A stretch of DNA of 40,347 nt from Oscillospiraceae bacterium (GTDB lineage Bacteria; Bacillota; Clostridia; Oscillospirales; Oscillospiraceae), in NCBI GenBank assembly GCA_009787995.1, contig WQSH01000012.1, positions 1 through 40,347 of the forward strand. Reading direction: 5' to 3'. The translations under genes were made by a program, and so were the position numbers. Under the pieces are notes generated by a model. It had not been told where the DNA came from and ran no database searches. It saw only the letters and a list, made by a program, of their open reading frames with translations. Positions 1-8,821 of this stretch are shown one piece after another; within the stretch, counting starts at the first letter, position 1; the number at the start of each line of letters is the position of its first letter.

Positions 1-2
1 CC

Positions 3-305
3 CCTCCGCCTCCCCCGCCACCCCCTCCATCCGACGATGCGCCTCCCGTGGACTTTGGCGCATTCGGAAGGCTGACGCGCCCTGCCTCGGATGCGGCAAA
101 GCGCATTTTGAGGGGCGTCAGACGAGGCGATTTATACATTGTCACGCATTCAGAGTTCAAGGCAGGCTTTGAGGAGCGAGTAAATGCGATGCTCAGGGCA
201 TTCCCTGACGAAGTGCCCAACGAGGAATTTAAAAAACTGTTTAGCTTCTTGGTTTCAAATCCGGTGTTCAACAAGCAGACACAGGTTCCGGCACTCGAGG
301 GCTAA
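3..305 (+). CDS. Short-chain dehydrogenase/reductase, C-terminal part (cut by window edge)
   Basis: The reading frame is open to the left edge, so only the C-terminal ~100 residues are present and the catalytic and NAD(P)-binding parts lie outside. The visible end (RILRGVRRGDLYIVTHSEF, then AFPDEVPNEE) resembles the tail of classical SDR oxidoreductases, where a variable substrate loop is followed by a helix and a 'DLYI(F/L)THPEF' strand. At the edge there is a run of nine prolines (codons from base 3), then SDDAPPV. The track start at 48 is an in-frame GTG, most likely an internal valine. The stop TAA lies 46 nt before the next gene, so the two may be co-transcribed. The family call rests on the tail only, and the substrate is unknown. 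The polyproline stretch sits where the substrate loop is expected, which is unusual. Confidence 0.6.
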   Translation, partial: PPPPPPPPPSDDAPPVDFGAFGRLTRPASDAAKRILRGVRRGDLYIVTHSEFKAGFEERVNAMLRAFPDEVPNEEFKKLFSFLVSNPVFNKQTQVPALEG

Positions 306-351
306 GTCGGTAAGTCGGGAAGGGTTTGAATACCAAAGGAGAGGCTATACA

Positions 352-1581
352 TTGGGCAAGCACGACAAAAGACAGCAAGTAGATAAGGCCAAGCGCCGCG
401 AGGGGCGCACAGCAAGCAAGGCTCTGGCGAAGAAACGGCGGATTAAGGCTGCGATAATCATTGCAGCCTCGGTCGCCGTTGTCGTTGCGGCTATGGCGCT
501 GGTGCTGAATACGAACGCCATGCGGCGTACGCTTACCGTAGTATCCGTCAATGGAAGGGATTTTTCCGTTGCAGAGTTTGAGTATTTTGCGACTGCTCAG
601 CTTGCTGAGCATCAGATGATGGTTATCCAGATGACGGGAGAACTGGACGGTGGGGGCATGCTCCCCATAGAGGGCGTTTCGCTTAGGAATCAATTGCAAG
701 ATGATTTCATAGGCAGGACATGGGCCGAGTTTGTGCGAGATCTTGCCCTCCGCAGGATATTGGAGCTGTCGTTGATGTACAGCGCCGCAGTCGAATATGG
801 CTTTGAGTTAGATGAAGCGGCGCGGCTGGAAATGGAAGAGGAAATTGAAATGCTGAGGGAAGATGCGAGGGGCTTGGAGATATCTTTTGAGCGGCGCCTC
901 AGGGACTTGTTTGGACGCAGCATGAACGAGCGGGTGCTTGCCGAAATCCAGGAGTTCATTCATACTGCGGTGGTGTTCGAGCAGTATATGCGGGATTTTC
1001 GCACTTTCACTGCAGCAGAGCTGGATGAGTTTTATGAAGCGAACACGCATTTGATGGACAATTTTACGTACAGGTTCATCCTTATGAGGGCGCATGATGT
1101 TGGAACAGTGTCAGACTTTGATTCTGAGGAAGAGTTTGAAGAGGCGAGGCAAGAGGCCCGGGCATGGACCAGCCGAGCCGCCGTGCGGATGGCGGAAGGG
1201 ATAACGACTCAAGCGGATTTTATCATTGCTGCCCGAGAGCACGACCCAGAAAACCTCTCTGAGCCGGATTCCACTTTGCGGTCGCACATGGGAGAATTGC
1301 TCGGGCCCTTCTACGGAGAGTGGATGCGTGACGAGTCCAGGAGCTACGGCGATATGACGACGGTAGATGTTCCTGCCGGCTCATTTGTCCTTTATTTCAT
1401 AGAGCGTGACGACAACACCGGGCTTACGGAGACGGGCGAGAGGGCGCGCGATGTCATTATTGAAGAGCGCTTGAGGACGCGGGGCTTTTCGGAGTGGCAG
1501 AACAGCCTTGATATACCGGAGCTGAGCCTAAGGTGGACTGAGCGCTTGGTGCAATACACCTTCAATCCTATGCAATTTTAA
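352..1581 (+). CDS. Membrane-anchored PrsA/SurA-like foldase (parvulin-type, degenerate PPIase region)
   Basis: I choose the TTG at 352 because AAAGGAGAGG sits 7-8 nt upstream. The longer ORF overlaps the SDR gene and has no ribosome site. The 409-residue product has a very basic N-terminus (GKHDKRQQ...KKRRIKAA), one transmembrane helix at about residues 37-57 with no lipobox cysteine, then an extracytoplasmic acidic, helix-rich domain. The segment VVSVNGRDFSVAEFEYF matches the start of SurA_N/PrsA-type chaperone domains. The region from about residue 225 to 400 aligns only loosely with a PpiC rotamase module, and I see no clear catalytic motif, so it may act as a chaperone without isomerase activity. 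Expected role: folding of exported proteins at the outer face of the membrane. It is followed by a strong hairpin terminator and converges on the next gene. The general family is likely; enzymatic activity is uncertain. Confidence 0.65.
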   Translation: MGKHDKRQQVDKAKRREGRTASKALAKKRRIKAAIIIAASVAVVVAAMALVLNTNAMRRTLTVVSVNGRDFSVAEFEYFATAQLAEHQMMVIQMTGELDGGGMLPIEGVSLRNQLQDDFIGRTWAEFVRDLALRRILELSLMYSAAVEYGFELDEAARLEMEEEIEMLREDARGLEISFERRLRDLFGRSMNERVLAEIQEFIHTAVVFEQYMRDFRTFTAAELDEFYEANTHLMDNFTYRFILMRAHDVGTVSDFDSEEEFEEARQEARAWTSRAAVRMAEGITTQADFIIAAREHDPENLSEPDSTLRSHMGELLGPFYGEWMRDESRSYGDMTTVDVPAGSFVLYFIERDDNTGLTETGERARDVIIEERLRTRGFSEWQNSLDIPELSLRWTERLVQYTFNPMQF

Positions 1582-1633
1582 AAACGGCCGCAAAATTTGT
1601 TTCTGCTTAAAAATTCAAAAAAATCCAAGAATC

Positions 1634-1686
1634 GCAAAGTCGGCTTCAAAACATGAAAGCCGACTTTGCAAATTTGTTTATTTTTT
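1634..1686. terminator. Intrinsic terminator between convergent genes
   Basis: A perfect 13-bp stem (GCAAAGTCGGCTT / AAGCCGACTTTGC, 1634-1646 and 1657-1669) encloses a 10-nt loop and is followed on the plus strand by AAATTTGTTTATTTTTTG. It ends the foldase transcript. Upstream A-rich sequence could let it serve the opposite strand too. Confidence 0.85.
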
Positions 1687-1692
1687 GTATGC

Positions 1693-3702
1693 CTAAATGT
1701 GCAACGATGCCTGGAAAGCCTGATTTACTGCTTCACAGATGCTAGCAACGCCATGGGCGTCGCCCACAATTTTTACCTCTGTCTCGGGTGCACAGTGCCG
1801 CAGCGAGTCGGCGACGTCCCAGCGCGGCTTCATGCCGATTGCGTAAAGGACTGTATCTGCCGCAAACTCGACAGCCTTGCCGCCCTGCACCTCAGTGCCT
1901 GTTACTTTGTCATCATGAATTTCCGTGATGCTCACGCCATAGTGGACGGGGATGCCCTCTGCCTTGAGGATTTTCGGGAACTCTGTTGCGGCAGTCCTTG
2001 CGCCTTGCATCAGCGTCATCATGGCAGTCTGTGGGTCTGCAAGCTCGATGACCTCAACATCCTTGCCCTCGCGCTTGAGCTCAATGGCGACTTCAAGGCC
2101 CACAACGCCTGCACCGATGATTACGACCTTCCCTTTGACGGGGGTCCTGCCCAGCTCGCCGTCCACAGCCCAGCCCACATGAGGTTTGTCAATGCCCTTG
2201 ATTTTCGGAACGGCGGGCTCTGAGCCGACGGCTATGATCAGCGCATCGTAGTTTTCTTTGTCCAGTAGCGCCTTTGTAGCCTCGGTATTCATCAGAATTT
2301 TTGCAGGGGTCTTGCCAGGCTGGCGGATTAGCCACTTAAGATAATCTTGGCAGTCGATTTTATATGGGGGGGCGGCGGCGCCGATTACATGACCGCCGAG
2401 CTCTCCCGTTTTTTCGTATAGCGTGACATCATGCCCTCGGTCGATGAGTGTCGTAAGGGCTGTAATGCCGGCAGGCCCGCCGCCGACGACGGCGACTTTC
2501 TTCTTGACCCTAGCCTCGGGCACAACGCCTTCGACCAAATCCCTTGCCATGAATGACATGGGGTTTACGGCGCAGAAAATCGGCTTGGGCACGAAGAGGT
2601 GACCCGTGCATGCATCGCAACGGAGGCAAGGGCGGCGGTCTTCAGGCCTGTTTTGCGCATACTTTCTGGGCATGTCGGGGTCAGCCATGAGCGGGCGGCA
2701 CATGGCGACAAAGTCCGCCCAGCCATTGCCGATAATCTCCTCCGCCATCTCGATGCTCACAATCGAACCGACGGTGGTGACAAGCAAGTCGGGGTGGGCC
2801 TCCTTGACCTTCCTCGCATAATGCACATTAAAGCCGCGATCCATCATGAAGTTCTGCATCCAATTGCGAAGATATGCATAGTTAAAATCGCTGTGCAGGC
2901 CGGCAGACATATGCGCAATGTCGATGTGAGGCTTCAGGTAGCCCAGCATTTCGAGAGTTTCGTCAAAATGCATGCCTTCTTCGGCAATTTCATCTGCGGA
3001 AATACGCATTTCAATAACAAAGTTCTCCCCGCACAACTCGCGGATTTTTTGGCAAACCTCGATAGCGAAGCGCGCCCGATTCTCTGTGGAGCCGCCGTAT
3101 TTGTCAGTCCTTTTGTTGTACAACGGGCTTGTGAATTGGGAGATTAAATTGCCGTGCCCACCGTGGACAAGCACGATATCCATGCCTGCTTGCTTCATGC
3201 GATAGGCGGCCATCGCATACTTCATGACGGTTTCGTCGATTTTCTCTTGGGTCATCTCGATGGAAGGGATTGGATCGCGGCCAAGCCTTGCTGCGCGTTG
3301 GCGCTCAGAATCCGAGATGAATGAGGATGAGGAAAATGGCGCATGACCTACTTCTTCAAAAGTGGTGTTTTCGCCGTTGTGGTTGATTTCAAAGGAAGCG
3401 TGGCACCCATATTCCTTGCACATGTCGGCATACCACGTCATAGGCAGGATGCCTAGGTCGTTGTTGAGGTTGAGCTGATAGGCCTCGTCTTTGCATTCGG
3501 TGATGTCGATTGAGCAGTTTCCAACATACAGTGTAGTTACGCCCCCGCGCGCAAACATTCTAAACCAGTTGACGAAATCCTTGGTGACCAGTCCGTCTTC
3601 GCTTGCGAGGTTTGGGGAGGGCGGGGCGAGAATTATCCTATTCTTAAAATCGACCCCCCTGATTCTGATTGGTTTAAACACGTGCTTGAAATTTGATTGC
3701 AT
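1693..3702 (-). CDS. OYE-family FMN/4Fe-4S/FAD oxidoreductase (2,4-dienoyl-CoA reductase/BaiCD-BaiH type), paralogue 1
   Basis: The 669-residue protein has the three-part layout of FadH, BaiCD/BaiH and trimethylamine dehydrogenase. An FMN TIM barrel (about 5-345) carries the substrate-binding pair H180/H183 in VHGGHGN and the YGGSTENR motif. Four cysteines (C359, C362, C365, C377; spacing 2-2-11) fit a 4Fe-4S cluster. Two Rossmann motifs, VVGGGPAG and IIGAGVVG, would bind FAD and NAD(P)H. The family reduces activated C=C bonds with NAD(P)H through the flavin/iron-sulfur chain in the cytoplasm. AAAGGA stands 10 nt before the ATG. It lies 31 nt downstream of the activase gene, so the two form an operon. 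It is strikingly similar to the gene at 17485-19476 (shared NLAS, PEDRRPCLRC and MADPDMPRKYA), so they are duplicates. The substrate cannot be read from the sequence; enoate, enone or steroid reduction are all possible. Confidence 0.85.
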   Translation of the reverse strand: MQSNFKHVFKPIRIRGVDFKNRIILAPPSPNLASEDGLVTKDFVNWFRMFARGGVTTLYVGNCSIDITECKDEAYQLNLNNDLGILPMTWYADMCKEYGCHASFEINHNGENTTFEEVGHAPFSSSSFISDSERQRAARLGRDPIPSIEMTQEKIDETVMKYAMAAYRMKQAGMDIVLVHGGHGNLISQFTSPLYNKRTDKYGGSTENRARFAIEVCQKIRELCGENFVIEMRISADEIAEEGMHFDETLEMLGYLKPHIDIAHMSAGLHSDFNYAYLRNWMQNFMMDRGFNVHYARKVKEAHPDLLVTTVGSIVSIEMAEEIIGNGWADFVAMCRPLMADPDMPRKYAQNRPEDRRPCLRCDACTGHLFVPKPIFCAVNPMSFMARDLVEGVVPEARVKKKVAVVGGGPAGITALTTLIDRGHDVTLYEKTGELGGHVIGAAAPPYKIDCQDYLKWLIRQPGKTPAKILMNTEATKALLDKENYDALIIAVGSEPAVPKIKGIDKPHVGWAVDGELGRTPVKGKVVIIGAGVVGLEVAIELKREGKDVEVIELADPQTAMMTLMQGARTAATEFPKILKAEGIPVHYGVSITEIHDDKVTGTEVQGGKAVEFAADTVLYAIGMKPRWDVADSLRHCAPETEVKIVGDAHGVASICEAVNQAFQASLHI

Positions 3703-3733
3703 AAAAACTATGTCCTTTCGTTTATGTAAATTT

Positions 3734-4690
3734 TTAATGGATTATAACGTTAAGACCCATGCCTTCCAACTGTTTTTTGCGCTCCTCGAGAAGCTCCTCC
3801 TTTGGAGGGGCCGCTTCAAAAACAGGCGCTGTCCTATTGAGCCGCTCCCATTTGACAATGCCTAGGTTGTGGTATGGCAAAATCTGAACAAGCTCGACTG
3901 CATCGCCGAGCTCAAGTATGAACCTTCCGATGTCGTCAAAAGCTTCTTTGGAATCTGTGTACATCGGCAAAACAGGTATCCTTATCTGAAATTTACCTCC
4001 GGCGGCGGCGATTTTTCGCGCATTTTCCAATATTAGCCCATTCGGCTTGCCAACGACCCTTTCGTGCATTTCGCTGTCCACACCCTTTATGTCGTAAAGG
4101 AATAAATCGGTATATGGCAAGATGGACTCGATGTCCTCCCATTTGACGAAACCCGTGGTGTCTACTGCGGTGTGGACGCCTTCGTCCTTGCAGCGCTTGA
4201 GCACTTCACGTACAAACTCCGGCTGAAAAAGGCATTCTCCCCCGGAGAGTGTCACACCGCCGCCGGATTTGTCGAAAAAGGGTTTCTCGCGCATGACCCT
4301 TCCCATGATTTCGTCGACGGTGTAATCGGTGCCGCACATATACAGAGCCTTAGACATACACGCTTCGGCACAATTGCCGCAGTCGTCGCACTTGCTGCGG
4401 TCGATTGTTATTAGCTGGATTTCCTCGTCCGTTCCCATTGCCGCTTTTGTTTCGCCCCGGGAAATTGCATCGCGAGGGCAGGCGTCCAGGCAACGCCCGC
4501 ATTTTTCGGTGCCTACGCACTTAATGCTCATCCAGTTGAGCTCTGTATGAAATGCCAAAGATTCCGGGCTGTGGCACCAGGGGCAGCTGAGCGGGCAGCC
4601 TTTGAAAAAAACTGTAAGGCGTATGCCCGGGCCGTCGTGGACAGAAAATCCTTGGATGTCAAAAATTTTGCCAATGACTTGTTTTTCCAT
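3734..4690 (-). CDS. Glycyl-radical enzyme activating enzyme (radical SAM, PflA-like, two extra 4Fe-4S clusters)
   Basis: The 318-residue protein starts at the ATG at 4690 behind GGGGAAG; the track start six bases upstream is a GTG. The radical-SAM motif is C32-x3-C36-x2-C39 (GCPLSCPWCHSPES). Next come two ferredoxin-like cysteine sets (KCGRCLDACP and CDDCGNCAEAC), then GGGVTLSGGE for SAM binding and YDIKG. This insert-bearing layout is that of the activases of pyruvate-formate-lyase-like enzymes such as choline TMA-lyase, glycerol dehydratase, hydroxyphenylacetate decarboxylase or benzylsuccinate synthase. They abstract a hydrogen from a glycine of the partner enzyme. No glycyl radical enzyme is present in the window, which is unusual because such pairs are normally adjacent. 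It is the first gene of an operon with OYE1, from an extended -10 promoter at 4768-4776. Family certain; partner unknown. Confidence 0.9.
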   Translation of the reverse strand: MEKQVIGKIFDIQGFSVHDGPGIRLTVFFKGCPLSCPWCHSPESLAFHTELNWMSIKCVGTEKCGRCLDACPRDAISRGETKAAMGTDEEIQLITIDRSKCDDCGNCAEACMSKALYMCGTDYTVDEIMGRVMREKPFFDKSGGGVTLSGGECLFQPEFVREVLKRCKDEGVHTAVDTTGFVKWEDIESILPYTDLFLYDIKGVDSEMHERVVGKPNGLILENARKIAAAGGKFQIRIPVLPMYTDSKEAFDDIGRFILELGDAVELVQILPYHNLGIVKWERLNRTAPVFEAAPPKEELLEERKKQLEGMGLNVIIH

Positions 4691-4758
4691 ATGCACTTCC
4701 CCAATCCATGTTTTTCTGGTATTATGTCATAGGCGCTTGCGCCGAGATGATATATGCA

Positions 4759-4786
4759 TTTTCAAACATTATAGCATAAATATAAC
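4759..4786 (+). promoter_or_regulatory. Candidate promoter for OYE2-OYE3-ADH, overlapping the divergent promoter
   Basis: TTTTCA (4759-4764), a 16-bp spacer and TATAAC (4781-4786) lie about 38 nt before the chosen ATG. The element physically overlaps the minus-strand extended -10, so the two operons probably compete for polymerase or share one regulator. Confidence 0.35.
4768..4776 (-). promoter_or_regulatory. Extended -10 promoter for the activase-OYE1 operon
   Basis: On the minus strand TGCTATAAT forms an extended -10 (TG-N-TATAAT); no good -35 lies at the right distance. The leader of about 70 nt contains the dyad GGCGCTTGCGCC (4732-4743), a possible operator or hairpin. Confidence 0.45.
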
Positions 4787-4823
4787 ATAAAAAACAGCAT
4801 TATTGAAAGGAATTGTAGCAAGT

Positions 4824-6755
4824 ATGTACAAGTCAAAGTATCCGAATCTGTTTAAACCGCTGAAAATTCGTAATCTTGTGATGAAAAACCGTATTATGTC
4901 CGCACCAAACATGCTGTTCCACACAATAGGAGGAAGGCCGGACAACTTCTACATTTCGTACCTAGAGCACAAAGCGAGGGGAGGGTGCGGCATTGTCACC
5001 CTGGGAGAAGCCAATGTTTGTGATGGCGGGAACCATACTCCCGGCATGGAGACGACCTTGGAAAATATGGCCATCTATGCAGAAATGGCCCAAGCAATCC
5101 ATGAACATGGCGCAATAGCCAGCGTCGAGCTGACCCACGGCGGACAGGGGGCAAAGACGCAATTTAACATTGACCCCAATATGATCATGGGGCCATGCGA
5201 AACAGTGAACCCAATGACAGGGGCAAAAGTGAGGGCTATGACCGCAGATGACATGGAGCATGTGGCGACGGCATTTGCCGACGCAGCGGCATACTACATC
5301 CACGCAGGCTTCGACACGGTGCTGGTACATTGCGCCCATGGCTGGTTGCTCACGCAGTTCCTGTCACCAATAATCAACAAGCGTACCGACGAATATGGGG
5401 GGAGCTTGGAAAACCGTATGCGCTTCCCGCTCCAGGTTCTAAAGAAAATACGAGAAAGACTGGGGGAGAACAGGGCAATCCTGATTCGGCTGTCAGGCTC
5501 TGAGAGGGAGCCAAGTGGGTTCACGACGGACGATATTGCAGTATTTTTGTCAAAGGCTCAAGAATATGTGGACATGGCCGAAATATCGACCGAAGGGTTT
5601 GGCACGATTTTTGCAACACCATTTGTCGAGCGCGGGCAGAATGTGCCTCTTGCCGAAGCCTTGAAGAAGTCGGGACTTGTGAAAATCCCGCTCTTCACGG
5701 TCGGCTCGATTCTGGGCCCGGCGCAGGCCGAGGAAATAATCGCATCAAGAAAGGCGGACGGCGTATCAATGTCCAGGGCGCTGATTGCCGATCCATTCCT
5801 GCCAAAAAAAGCTGCGCTGGGAGCGGAAGACGACATCACCCCCTGCCTGCGCTGCATGAACTGCACAGGCAGCGACAATGCGAGGCGGCACCTCATTTGC
5901 AGCGTCAACCCGCTTATAGCCAGGGAAGCGCGCCTCGGCTTTGGCGATACTGCCATCAAACCCGCAAGAGTTGCAAAAAAAGTCCTGGTGGTCGGCGGCG
6001 GACCGGCAGGGATGCAGGCGGCAATCACGGCCTCCGAGCGCGGACATGACGTCACGCTTGTGGAGAGGGGAGAGGCGCTCGGCGGTTATTTGCGCTTTGT
6101 CGAAAAGGACAGCCATAAAAGCGAACTTAAGCAGCTTTTAGCTTTTTTAATCCGCAAGGCAAACCGTTCGGGGGCAAAAATCCTGCTAAACACTGCGGCG
6201 ACCGATGAGCTAATTGAAAAGATTACGCCCGACAATATAATTGTTGCGACGGGTGGCAGGCCCATTGTGCCCGGCATAAAGGGCATCGAAAATGCGCACC
6301 ATGCTGCAGAAGTGTACTTAAATGGCGAGCTTTCAATAGGCAAGGATGTCGTCATAATTGGCGGCGGGCTGACAGGGCTTGAGACCGGGCTGCATCTTGC
6401 AAGCCAGGGCAAGCAGGTTACGGTGCTTGAGCTAGAGGAGAGCATTGTAAAGGACACAATGGATTTGTATACTATGAGCGTAATGGATGCCGCCGGAAAG
6501 CATGGGCTAACGGTCATCACTGGGGCAAAGACTCTCGAAATAACCGACTGCAACGTGACATACGAGCAAGATGGAAAAAGGCAAACCTTAATGGCCGACA
6601 CCATATTGCACGCCATAGGCATGCGCCAGTGTGCGCAGGTATACTTAGACCTGCACGATAAGGCGCCGTTCGTCGCTCTGATTGGCGATGCAAAAGCGCC
6701 GGGCAAAGTTGACGGAGCAATCCACGGCGGATTCTTTGCGGCATTGGAGGTATAG
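4824..6755 (+). CDS. OYE-family FMN/4Fe-4S/FAD oxidoreductase, paralogue 2
   Basis: I use the ATG at 4824 (MYKSKYPNLFKPLKI), which matches the N-termini of its paralogues. The upstream TTG at 4803 precedes the AAAGGA ribosome site and is unlikely. The 643 residues contain the FMN barrel with H169/H172 (VHCAHGW) and YGGSLENR, the 4Fe-4S cysteines C341, C344, C347 and C359, and two dinucleotide folds (VVGGGPAG, IIGGGLTG). In this family NAD(P)H reduces the flavins and then an alpha,beta-unsaturated substrate. The glycine-rich region ELTHGGQGA replaces the NHNGE found in paralogues 1 and 4, so substrate preference probably differs. First gene of a plus-strand operon with paralogue 3 (55-nt gap) and an alcohol dehydrogenase, divergent from the activase. 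Substrate unknown. Confidence 0.85.
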   Translation: MYKSKYPNLFKPLKIRNLVMKNRIMSAPNMLFHTIGGRPDNFYISYLEHKARGGCGIVTLGEANVCDGGNHTPGMETTLENMAIYAEMAQAIHEHGAIASVELTHGGQGAKTQFNIDPNMIMGPCETVNPMTGAKVRAMTADDMEHVATAFADAAAYYIHAGFDTVLVHCAHGWLLTQFLSPIINKRTDEYGGSLENRMRFPLQVLKKIRERLGENRAILIRLSGSEREPSGFTTDDIAVFLSKAQEYVDMAEISTEGFGTIFATPFVERGQNVPLAEALKKSGLVKIPLFTVGSILGPAQAEEIIASRKADGVSMSRALIADPFLPKKAALGAEDDITPCLRCMNCTGSDNARRHLICSVNPLIAREARLGFGDTAIKPARVAKKVLVVGGGPAGMQAAITASERGHDVTLVERGEALGGYLRFVEKDSHKSELKQLLAFLIRKANRSGAKILLNTAATDELIEKITPDNIIVATGGRPIVPGIKGIENAHHAAEVYLNGELSIGKDVVIIGGGLTGLETGLHLASQGKQVTVLELEESIVKDTMDLYTMSVMDAAGKHGLTVITGAKTLEITDCNVTYEQDGKRQTLMADTILHAIGMRQCAQVYLDLHDKAPFVALIGDAKAPGKVDGAIHGGFFAALEV

Positions 6756-6810
6756 GCGGGAAAGAGCATTGGTTTGCCCATGTGCAAACATATAAGGAGG
6801 GATTAATGCC

Positions 6811-8754
6811 ATGGAGAAATATCCAAATCTGTTTTCATCGATAACCCTGGCCGGAACGGTGTTCCGCAATCGAATTTTTTCATCGCCCACGGGGCCTGCG
6901 TATATGACCTCGCAGCATTTTCCGCTGCAAGAAACTAATGCCTACTATGAAGTGAAGGCAATTGGCGGGGCGGCATCCGTATGCGTCGGAGATGCGGTCA
7001 TCGACTCAAAAAATGCGAGGTTTAACAATGGTCACCTGGCCCTCGACAATCCAGCAGGCTTGGCTGCGATGTCAAGGCTATCGGAAGCCATTACCAGACA
7101 TGGCGCAGTCGCCTCAATTGAACTGTCGCATAGCGGGAGCCACTCCCATTCATCGGCCAGGGAAGGAATCCAGCTTTATGGGCCTATGGAGTATACTACT
7201 GCGGAGGGCTACAAGGTCCTGCCGATGACCGAGGAAATTATATACGAAATTGTGGACAAATATGTCGCTGCGGCTCTTTATGCAAAAAGCTGCGGCTTTG
7301 GTATGGTGACGATACATGGCGGACACGGCTGGCTACTCACCGAATTTATGTCGCCTGTCACAAATCAGCGCACCGACAAATGGGGAGGCTCAGTAGAAAA
7401 CCGGTGCCGCTTCGCAGTTGAAGTCTGCAAGGCGGTGCGCCGTGCCGTCGGGCCGAAATTCCCAATTGAAATGAGGATATCAGGCTCTGAGTGCAACCCC
7501 AATGGCTACGACCTTGATGAAGGAGTTGCGATTGCGAAGCAGCTGGATGGGCATCTGGACTTGATTCATGTCTCGGCGGGCAGCCATGAGGTCTGGGATG
7601 TGTTTACCGTGACCCACCCCGACATGTTCCTACCCGACGGAGCTAATGTGAAATATGCAGCGGAGATAAAAAAGCATGTGAAGACTGCGGTCGCAACGGT
7701 CGGTGCGCTGGCTGACCCTGAGCTTATGGAAGAGATTATAGCCACCGGGCAGGCCGATGTCGTCCAACTTGCGCGCGGGCTGATGGCAGACCCTGATTTG
7801 CCGATTAAGGCCTGGGTGGGAAGGGAGAAGGAGGTCAACAAATGCATGCGTTGCCTCACATGCTTCTCGACCCATATGATGAGAGGCCAGTGGCTCTGCC
7901 CGCTAAACCCCGAGCTCGGGCATGAGTTGGACGCAAGGATAACTCCCCGGCCGGCTGTTAAGAAAAAAGTCCTTGTCGCAGGCGGGGGAGTTGGGGGAAT
8001 GCAGGCGGCGATAACAGCGGCAGAGCGGGGGCATGAGGTAATACTTTGCGAAAAGTCCGGCAAGCTCGGGGGCGTGCTCAACTGTGAGCACGATGTGCCA
8101 TTTAAGAAGCCGCTTGCCGAATACTTGGAGCGCCAGGCGGTTGCTGTAAAAAAAGCGGGAGTGGATGTAAGGTTGGGCACGGAGGTCACACCGGAGCTCG
8201 CTAAGTCGCTCTCGCCTGATGTGCTAATTGCGGCGCTCGGCGCAAGCCCGGCCGTTCCAAAGATATCCGGAACAGCAAATGCCAATGTATTCAGTGCGGA
8301 GGATATTTACAATGATGTTGGGAAGGCCGGAAAAAAGGTAGTTATCCTGGGGGGCGGGCTGGTTGGCACGGAGCTTGCTATTTACCTGGCGCAGCTTGGG
8401 CGTGAAGTGACAATTTTGGAGATGGCTGAGGGTCTGCACGATGGCGGGAACATGTTACACGGTCTTGCTATTAGGCTGGAGCTTGAGCGGCGGAAGGTGT
8501 CTGTGAGCCTATCGACGGAAGCCGTTGGAATAAGCGGTGGGGGAGTTGTGGGCAAAGCCCCCAGCGGCGAGAAGCTCTTTGAGGCAGACACGGTCGTCTA
8601 TGCTGTCGGACAAACGCCAAAAAGGGCCGAGGCAGAGGCGCTGCGGAGTTCGGCGGCTGAGTTTCACCAAATCGGCGATTGCCTGGATGCGCAAAACATT
8701 ACGGAAGCAACACGGCTGGCGTACCATATAGCAAAAGACATAGGCAGGTACTAG
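6811..8754 (+). CDS. OYE-family FMN/4Fe-4S/FAD oxidoreductase, paralogue 3
   Basis: The 647-residue protein starts at an ATG 8 nt after AAGGAGGGAT. It keeps the substrate pair H169/H172 (IHGGHGW), the WGGSVENR motif, a 2-2-11 cysteine set (CMRCLTC...C) for a 4Fe-4S cluster, and two Rossmann motifs, of which the first is altered to AGGGVGG where others have GGGPAG. The segment SHSGSHSHSS is rich in His and Ser at the position facing the flavin in the family. It resembles paralogue 2 more than 1 or 4 at the N-terminus (EKYPNLF versus KSKYPNLF), suggesting tandem duplication followed by divergence. It is the middle gene of the operon, followed after 67 nt by the alcohol dehydrogenase. The reaction is inferred only from the family: NAD(P)H-dependent C=C reduction or the reverse dehydrogenation. 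Confidence 0.85.
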   Translation: MEKYPNLFSSITLAGTVFRNRIFSSPTGPAYMTSQHFPLQETNAYYEVKAIGGAASVCVGDAVIDSKNARFNNGHLALDNPAGLAAMSRLSEAITRHGAVASIELSHSGSHSHSSAREGIQLYGPMEYTTAEGYKVLPMTEEIIYEIVDKYVAAALYAKSCGFGMVTIHGGHGWLLTEFMSPVTNQRTDKWGGSVENRCRFAVEVCKAVRRAVGPKFPIEMRISGSECNPNGYDLDEGVAIAKQLDGHLDLIHVSAGSHEVWDVFTVTHPDMFLPDGANVKYAAEIKKHVKTAVATVGALADPELMEEIIATGQADVVQLARGLMADPDLPIKAWVGREKEVNKCMRCLTCFSTHMMRGQWLCPLNPELGHELDARITPRPAVKKKVLVAGGGVGGMQAAITAAERGHEVILCEKSGKLGGVLNCEHDVPFKKPLAEYLERQAVAVKKAGVDVRLGTEVTPELAKSLSPDVLIAALGASPAVPKISGTANANVFSAEDIYNDVGKAGKKVVILGGGLVGTELAIYLAQLGREVTILEMAEGLHDGGNMLHGLAIRLELERRKVSVSLSTEAVGISGGGVVGKAPSGEKLFEADTVVYAVGQTPKRAEAEALRSSAAEFHQIGDCLDAQNITEATRLAYHIAKDIGRY

Positions 8755-8762
8755 CCACATTA

Positions 8763-8776
8763 GCGCCGCCCGGCGC
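8763..8776 (+). other. Short GC-rich hairpin in the OYE3-ADH gap
   Basis: GCGCC-GCCC-GGCGC can form a 5-bp hairpin nine nt after the OYE3 stop. No T-tract follows, so it is more likely an mRNA processing or stability element inside the operon than a terminator. Confidence 0.3.
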
Positions 8777-8821
8777 AATTTAGGACGCCATTTTTGGCTT
8801 TGGAGGATTGGAGGAATATTT

